Source of the DNA: Camarhynchus parvulus
Taxonomy: Eukaryota > Chordata > Aves > Passeriformes > Thraupidae
NCBI RefSeq assembly: GCF_901933205.1
Contig: NC_044574.1
Location: forward strand, 2,420,501 to 2,484,500
Direction of reading: 5' to 3'
DNA: 64,000 bases
The notes under the pieces were generated by a model that saw nothing but the letters and a program-made list of their open reading frames with translations, searched no databases and was not told the DNA's origin. Made by a program: the position numbers and the translations under genes. Position 1 is the first letter of the stretch; every line of letters starts with the position of its first letter. Shown here piece by piece: positions 57,601-64,000 of the stretch.

Positions 57601-60600
57601 CCTCCTTAAGGGTCATGGGGCCAGATTCAGCCTCCTTGGGGGTCACCCGGGATGTGGAGCTGGTCCTGGACTCCTCTGGGGTCACCTGGGATGTGGGGCT
57701 GGTCTTGGTCTCCTTGGGGGTCACGGGGCCAGACTCAGCCTTCTCTGGGGTCACTGGTGCCATGGGGCTGGTCCTGGGTTCCTCCTGTGCTGTGGGGCTG
57801 GTTAAGGCTTCCTTGGAGGGCAGCGGTGCCATGGGGCCAGGCCCAGCCTCCTCTGGGGTCACTGGTGCCATGGCACCAACCTCATCAGTCAGTGGGGCTG
57901 GGGCACCAGGGCTGGCACCATCCCCAGGTCCTGGGGGTGTCTGGGGCACATCAGTCCTGATGGCCTCAGGCTGGGTGCTGCTGGGAGAGTGGACAGGGCT
58001 GCCATCCCCTGTCCTGGCATCCCTGGTGGGCAGGGAAATGTTCTGACTGGTGTTGCTGGAGCTCGTGGTGGGGCTTGGGCTGGGGAGGGTCTTGGTGGCC
58101 ACGGGGGCTCCTGCAGACTGGGCACTCCCAGCCACGCTGGGCAGAGCCAAGGGGAGCTCACAGCTCCCTGTGGTGAGCTGCTCCCCAGCCCTTGTAGGGC
58201 TCTGCTGGTGGCCAGGGGGTGTCCTGGCTGAGGTCACCTCCCTGCACCCCTCCTCTGGTGCCTCTCCACAGGGCTCAGGGCTGTGCTGGTCTGCCCCACC
58301 AGGAGCAGAGCTGTGGGACTGAGGGTCAGGAGTGACCTCCTGTCCTCCTGCTGTGCCAGGCTGCAGCTTTGGTCCTCCCTTGAGGCTGACACTGGCGTGT
58401 CCTGGGGTCCTTCCTCCTGCCAGAAAGGAACAAGAGGGAAGCTCCCTTGGTACCTGCATGGAAATGGGATGTGACAGCACCAGGGACCTCCACCCCTGAG
58501 CTGGCAGGACCCTGGGCTGGGGTGAGGCTGTGGCTTTGCAGAGGCAAACATTGCAAAACACCAAGCTCACCCCTGGCTGACCTCCTCCTCCAGAGCTGGC
58601 CCAGGCTCTGCTTCTGCCAGCCAAGGAAACCCTCTCCAGGCTGTGGCAGCACACATGGGGCAGCACATGGTGTGGCCCTGCTGCCACACCAGCCCCAGAC
58701 CCAGCTCTCCAGGGATTGAGGGATGCTGCTGCTCATGCAAATCCATTTACCTGGCTCCAAGGCCTGCTGGTTTATCTCAGCCACCCAGTCACGCAGAGCC
58801 AGCTCCAAGGCTTCCTGGGGGCTGTAGCTTCCGTCCTGAGCTCCTTGGCTGTGCCCCAGGGCTCCCTCCATTCCTGAGGAACTGCAGCTCATCAGCCTGG
58901 GCAGCCCTGCAGGGCTGGGCAGGCACAGAGCTGAGTTAGGCATGGTGCCAGGTACCTGCACGCTCAGGGCGGGCACAGCTCCCCAGCTCGCTCCCAAACC
59001 AGGTACCCAGCGTGTGGATGGGGATGAAGTTGGCCTGGAGCTCACAGTTGGGGTTGAGGAGCAGCCCTTGGAGCCTGGACGTGAGGCCAGGAGCTCGGCC
59101 CATGTAGGGGCCCAGGAAGACTCGTCTGCAGTCGTAGTCGTTGGCGTAGAGGTTGTCCCAGATGACGGGAGGGCGCCTCAGGACGGCCTCCACCTCCTCC
59201 AGCAGCTCTGCTGACAGCTCCTGGGACACCACCTTGGGGCCTGGGGTCCAGCACAGACACACAGCAGGGACAAGGACACGGAGATGAGGTTGTGGTCACC
59301 ACAGCCACAGTGAGGAGAGCAGAGCCCCAGCTCAAAGCCCTGCACACCCCAGTGTGAGGCACCACAGCGGGGTCACTGTCACTGCTGGTGGCTCTCCCAG
59401 CACAGCCTGTGGCCACAGGGTTTGCAGACACTGGCCACATGGAGCCACATTTCTCCTCACAGGGAAAAGCAAGGCACAGTTCTTCCCAAGATTATTTCCG
59501 AGATTCATATTCTCTGAACCTCAGAGAAAGGAAAACCAATTCTTATCTTATTTGTCGTGCCTGTGTTGGTGCAAAAGTAGAATGCAACATGGAGATTGTT
59601 TATCCAAAGTGATGGGGTTTTGTTTCCTTGGCCTGTCAGGGCCAGGTGTGTGTGTGTCAGGACTGAAGGCTGAGATTCTGTGCAGTGGAGTGCAGCTGAG
59701 TGCTTGGCAGATTCAGTTTAGATGTAATGTAACATAGTCAAAAAATATATTATAAAATAATATTATAAAATAGATAATAAAGTAATATATAATATTATAT
59801 ATTACTAATAATGGTATTATAATTATTATATTATAATTATCGTTATATTAATCATTATTCATTTATATATTATATTTATATAATATATATTATATTACAC
59901 TTATATTTTTATATTTATAATAATATAATGATATATAACATATAATATAATTATATAATTGATAATTTTATATTTATATTTATAAATGTATAAAATGGAT
60001 TTAAATATATAAAAATATATTAATACAATTAATATATATTTAATATTAATATACTTATATAAAAATATATATTGGAGAAAATTAATATTATTATATATTA
60101 TGTTTATATAATTATTAATTTATTATAATTATGATTTATGATTATTAATTAATTATTATTATAATTATTGTCGTTATTATATTAATTAAATATTATATGA
60201 ATTTATATATTACTAATAATATATATTACTAATAGTTTATAGTATTATGGAATATATATTATATATATTATATATATATAGTATAATAAAGTAATTAATT
60301 AGCCTTCTGATAAGGTGGACTCCTCCTCCTCCTCATCATTTCTCCCTGCCACGGGGGTCAGCCTGGTTTGATGGCCACAGCCCCAGAGCTGGCCCTGGCT
60401 CACCTGTCCAGATGACAGCGATCCCTGGGAGCAGCTTGTGGCCAATGGTCTGCAGGTAGCAGGACTGGCTGGGGCTGGGAGAGCACAGTGAGCTGCAATA
60501 TTCTGGGGAGAGAGCACAGAGCATCCCCTGAGGGCTGGGGAACAGGAGAGGAGAGACTGCCAGGACCGTGGGCTAGTCCTGAGGTGGCCAGAGCTCCTCT

Positions 60601-63261
60601 GGGAGGGTAAAAAGACTGGGAGGAGCTGCCAGGATCATGGGCTAGTCCCAGTCTAGTCCTGAGGTGGCCAGAGCTCTCCTGGGAGGATGAGGAGGCTGGG
60701 AGGGGCTGCTGGCATCATGGACTAGTCCTAATCTAGTCCTGAGATGGCCAGAGCTCTCCTGGGAGGATGAGGAGCCCAGGGAGAGCTCTGGGGGCTGCCA
60801 GGGCACTCAGCTCTCAGCAGGAACGGGGGCACAGCCCAAGGGCACCCCAGTCTGAGGGAGCTCCCCGCTTTGGGCAGCTGGGGCTGCAGGGCTGCAGGCA
60901 GTACCTGTAGGGCAGAAGAGGAAGACTGAGGGTTGGCCCAGCTCCTGGTACACCTGGTTGGCCACAGAGGCCTGAGCCTGGGCCAGGGAGGGGAAGACAT
61001 CTCTGTCAGCTTGGCACATGCAGGGGTCGATGTCGTCGAAGAGCAGCGCGAAGGAGCGGCACCCCAGGGCGGCCACCTGTGGGCACAGACAGGGGCTGCT
61101 GGGACCCCCGGGCAGCACAGACCCTCAAGGAGCTCCACAGGGGCATCTGGGCACGGCACAGCATGGGGCAGCTCCTGCCAAGGGAGTGGCAGCTGCCCAT
61201 GGAGCCACCCCACCGTGCCAGCAGCTCTGTGCCCTCCCTGGGGCTCTGCTCCAGCCTCTGCCACCCTCTGCGACTTCTGGGCCTTGGCTGCTCCTCCTGC
61301 CCCCAGTCAGGAACCCATGGAGCCCTCAGCTCTCTGTCACCATGACAGGGACAGCACACTGGCCACTGGGCAGCCCAGAGCAGCAGGAGGGGTTCACACC
61401 TCATACCAGCCCATGGGGTGGGCACAGACGGGCACATGTGGGTGGGCACAGGGGGCACACATGGGCACATGTGCCCCGGCCTGGGAGCAGTGGGATGAAG
61501 GAATGGCCCACGGTACCTGCCTGAGTTTTTGCTGCAGCAGGAGGCGATCCCCAGCGCTGGAAAACACCATGTCCTGGCCGGCAGAAATGGCGAAAATAAA
61601 CTCCACCCCCTGTTCCTGGGCAGCCCCGATGAGAGACTGCATGCGGGCTGGGGACAGAGCACAGGGGACATGTGAGAGCTGGGAGGCACCGGGGAGAGGG
61701 ACAGGGTGGGGCATGAGGGATGGAGGGGAAAAAAGGATGGAGCAGGACCAAGGAATGGAAGGGAATAAGGGATGGAGGGGGAAAAGGATGGAGCAGGACA
61801 AGGGATGGATGGGGAAAAAAGGATGGAGGGGGACAAGGGATGGACAAGGAATGGAGAGGAATAAGGGATGGAGGGGCACAAAGGATGGAGTGGGATAAGG
61901 GGTGAAGGGGAATAAAGGGAGTAAAGGGTGGATGGGGACAGAGGATGAAGGAGAATAAGGGATGGAATAGGACAAGGAATTAAGGGGAATAAGGGATGGA
62001 GGGGGACAAAGGATGGACAGGGAGAAGGGATGGAGGGGGAAAAGGGATGGAAGGGAGTAAGAGATGGAGAGTGATAAGGGATGGAGGGGGGAAAAGGATG
62101 GAATGGAACAAGGAATGGAAGGGAGTAAGGGATAGAGGGGGAAAAGGGATGAAGGAGAGTAAGGGATAGAGGGGAATAAGGGGTGGAGGGGGACAATGGA
62201 TGAAGGGGAATAAAGGATGGAGGGGGACGAGGGATGGAGAGTGATAAGGGATGGAGGGGGACGAGGGATGGAGAGTGATAAGGGATGGAGGGGGGGATGG
62301 ATAAGGGATGGAATGGATCAAGGGATGGAATGGAATAAGGAGTGGAGGGGGACAAGGGATGGAGAGGACAAGGGGTAGAGGGAGAAAAAGGATGGAGCAG
62401 GACAAGGGATGAAGTGGGACAGGGGATGGAATGGCACAAGGGATGGACAAGGGATGGAAGGAGACAAAGGATGGAGCAGGATCAAGGGATGGACTAGGAC
62501 CAGGAATGGGGGGGACAAGGGATGGAATGGAACAAGGAATGGAGGGAAATAAGGGGTGGAGTGGGACAAGGGATGGAGAAGGGATGGAGGAGAGTAAGGG
62601 ATGGAGGTGGACAAGGAATGAAGGAGGATAAGGGATGGAGGGGGAAAAAGGATGGAGCAGGATCAAGGGATGGAATGGAAAAATGTGTGGAAAGGAATAA
62701 GGGATGGAGGGGGACAAGGGGTGGAGGGAAATAAGGGATGGAGAGAGAAAAAGGATGGAGCAGGACAAGGGATGAAGGGGGCAGGGGATGGAGCAGGACA
62801 AGGGGTGGAGGGAGAGTGAATCCCAGCACTGTGAAAGGAAAGAGCTGAGGTCATTGGGAGGGGAGAGGCTCCAGGAGGACCATTCCCATTCTCTTAAGAC
62901 ACAGAGCACTTCTGACAAGGGTCTGTGGGCCTGGCTGTACTCAAGCACATTGCCTGAGACCCACATGAGAGGCTGCCTGCTCCCTTAGGCAATTCCCCAT
63001 GATGGGCACGGGCTGGGAGTCTTCTTGCCCTTGGCAAGGTCTGGGGGCTTCCCTGCAATGGGCAGGGTCCTGGCAGGGTGGAAACAGCTGGGACACAGCC
63101 CATGCTTCCCCCTGAGGGACCTGGGATGCCTGCAGCCCCCCAGGGGCCCAGCAGAGCCGCTACCTGCCTCATGCTCTGTGTAGGGCTCTCTCCAGAGCAG
63201 CCGATGCTTCAGCTCATCCTTGGGTGCATACATGTAGCAGTTCAGCCCCCGGTGCTGCAGC
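51632..63261 (-). CDS. O-GlcNAcase (OGA/MGEA5) paralogue, missing its 5' exon(s)
   Basis: Fifteen exons in transcript order: 63174-63261, 61517-61647, 60905-61076, 60404-60502, 58956-59240, 58751-58906, 57122-58416, 56187-56361, 55440-55496, 54457-54542, 54146-54250, 52895-52986, 52234-52426, 51993-52164, 51632-51768. All phases join and the stop is TGA. OGA removes O-GlcNAc from Ser/Thr of nuclear and cytosolic proteins. The GH84 domain is recognisable: [19 protein letters not shown], the catalytic Asp pair in [41 protein letters not shown] and [11 protein letters not shown] long Pro/Thr/Glu repeat linker is followed by the stalk ([24 protein letters not shown]) and an acetyltransferase-like C terminus ([37 protein letters not shown]). 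It is too diverged for OGA itself, so it is a paralogue. The exon with the family's VEGFYGRPW start is not in the window. Confidence 0.93.
52479..52692. repeat. ~107-bp tandem duplication in an OGA-like intron
   Basis: Two copies of CTTCATTCCCCAGCTGGACA ... AAGGGGAGCCATTGCAGCCT with few differences. Confidence 0.9.
55700..56030 (+). mobile_element. LTR-like repeat, family 1
   Basis: Best intact copy: from CACATTTCTCTTCACAGAG through CAAAAGTAGAATGCAACATT and ATCCTTGACCTGTCAGGGCC to an AT tract, AATAATAAAGTG and TTAGCCTTCTGATAAGGTGG. Confidence 0.8.
56417..57081 (+). mobile_element. LTR-like repeat, family 5 (forward copy)
   Basis: 665 bp from TGCAAGGTGTTTTC to TTTCCAAACCAAGACA, with CTGGATATAATCTGG and CCTATTAAAGAACTG as TATA- and poly(A)-like sites. 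The reverse copy is at 4205-4850. No clear target duplication. Confidence 0.75.
59447..60345 (+). mobile_element. LTR-like repeat, family 1, split by a ~550-bp AT expansion
   Basis: 5' part 59447-59735 and 3' part 60285-60345 (AATAAAGTAATTAATTAGCC, TTCTGATAAGGTGGA) match the 55700 copy. Between them 59736-60290 is almost purely A/T, as an overgrown version of the family's AT tract. Confidence 0.8.
60545..60778. repeat. ~77-bp tandem repeat, three copies
   Basis: CATGGGCTAGTCC, GTCCTGAGGTGGCCAGAGCT and CCTGGGAGGATGAGGAG recur in order in an OGA-like intron. Confidence 0.9.
61715..62815. repeat. Large purine-rich minisatellite, ~20-24-bp unit, about 50 copies
   Basis: GGATGGAGGGGGACAAG and GGAATAAGGGATGGA variants for 1.1 kb in the first visible OGA-like intron. 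The plus strand is nearly all purine. Confidence 0.95.
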
Positions 63262-63363
63262 CTGGGCAGGGAGAGAAAGGAGTCAGCCAGGCTCCCCACG
63301 GGCTCTTTGCACAGCCACAGGGAGGCAGAGAGCTCAGCCAGTGCTCCCAGTGCTCAGCTCTAA

Positions 63364-63977
63364 TGTGGGAACCCTGGAAATTCCTCTGGCTGCCCTGGGG
63401 GGCTCGAGCCCCTGCCCAGGGGGCTCAGAGACCTTGGCACAGAGCCCAAGACCCCTGTGCCTTTGATTTAGCCCTTGGAAAACAATTACCAACCTTACAT
63501 GAAGAATTACAAGCCATGAAAGTTTAAGTAGAATGATAGTGAATTTGTCACGGGGTGGAAAAATAGATTTTTGGGGTTTTTAGGATGGGGGTTCAGGGGG
63601 CAAGATGGAGGAATCTGGGCATGTTCAGCCTTTCTCCTTCTTCTTTGCCTCCATCTTCTGCTGTGATGTTGGCAATTTTGGATTAGAGTAGAACCTCACT
63701 GTGTAACATAAGTGATAGGTATTGGGGAGTTATGGTAAACATTGTACACATAGTTTTTAGTATAAAAAGATAACACCACCCTGGGGCAGGCAGAGTGCCT
63801 CTGTCTGTCCTGCTGAGAGGACCTCGACAGGTCAAGAGAAAGAATTTTATAGATAAGATACAAAAAACAACCTTGAGATCAAGAAATGAAGAGCTCTGAC
63901 TCCTTCTTCAACAGTCAGGCTGGGAAAAGAGACTTTCTAACACCTCGGGGTCACTCTGAGCAGCAGAAGCCCTGAGA
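63364..63977 (+). mobile_element. Solo LTR, family 2 (TSD ctctaa)
   Basis: 614 bp from TGTGGGAACCCTGG to GAAGCCCTGAGA, flanked by CTCTAA at 63358-63363 and 63978-63983. Its ends have drifted from TGTCAG/CTGACA, so it looks older than the 38386 copy. Confidence 0.85.
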
Positions 63978-64000
63978 CTCTAAGGTTTGTGTCAGACACC

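Noticed and set aside
57282..58046. 254-aa plus-strand repeat protein
   Set aside because: Antisense shadow of the repeat-coded OGA-like linker exon, which is supported by splice sites and flanking homology.
61006..62439. 477-aa Pro/Ser-rich minus-strand frame
   Set aside because: Translation of the purine-rich minisatellite joined to one real OGA-like exon.
61715..62815. CRISPR-like array
   Set aside because: Repeats are contiguous and degenerate with no spacers, in a vertebrate intron.

Overview
This is vertebrate nuclear DNA, almost certainly from a bird and probably a songbird. The genes are compact, GC-rich and split into many small exons. The introns hold CR1-type LINE 3' ends and several families of endogenous-retrovirus LTRs, and GC-rich minisatellites are abundant, as on an avian microchromosome. 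AUP1 and HTRA2 (head to head) followed by LOXL3 match the order on human 2p13.1. That synteny is from memory and was not searched.

Layout. (1) 1-9345, plus strand: the 3' part of a DOCK-A gene, closest to DOCK2 (DHR2 domain and proline-rich tail). (2) 9533-11308, minus strand: a small BNIP3/NIX-family mitophagy-receptor-like gene, tail to tail with the DOCK gene. Its start lies only about 360 bp downstream of the AUP1 poly(A) signal, and a perfect GTCACGTGAC box sits just upstream of its ATG. (3) 11664-20313, minus strand: complete AUP1, 12 coding exons, 424 aa. (4) 20314-20759: a CpG-rich bidirectional promoter with four ZNF143/THAP11-like motifs. (5) 20760-27620, plus strand: HTRA2, 8 exons, with an apparent one-base frame break in exon 1. 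(6) 27621-29839: minisatellites and no gene. (7) 29840-44400, minus strand: LOXL3, with four SRCR domains, a lysyl oxidase domain and an extra SRCR4 half-exon that looks like a mutually exclusive alternative. (8) 44401-51091: intergenic, with an LTR-like repeat, a CA microsatellite and a CpG island at about 50.0-50.7 kb. (9) 51092 to past 63261, minus strand: a paralogue of O-GlcNAcase (OGA) with its catalytic Asp pair, a repeat-coded linker and a C-terminal acetyltransferase-like domain. Its first exon or exons lie outside the window.

Functional picture. The genes do not form one pathway, but several act on organelle quality control: AUP1 (lipid droplets and ERAD), HTRA2 (mitochondrial protease), and the BNIP3-like protein (mitophagy receptor family). 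LOXL3 crosslinks extracellular matrix, the DOCK protein is a Rac GEF, and the OGA paralogue would remove O-GlcNAc.

Mobile elements are concentrated in the LOXL3 introns at 34.7-39.0 kb. Two solo LTRs of one family, each with a perfect 6-bp target-site duplication, flank a single LOXL3 exon. Nearby, about 150 bp that reads as mitochondrial ND5 is trapped between two copies of another LTR-like repeat. A third solo LTR of the first family lies at the right end of the window.
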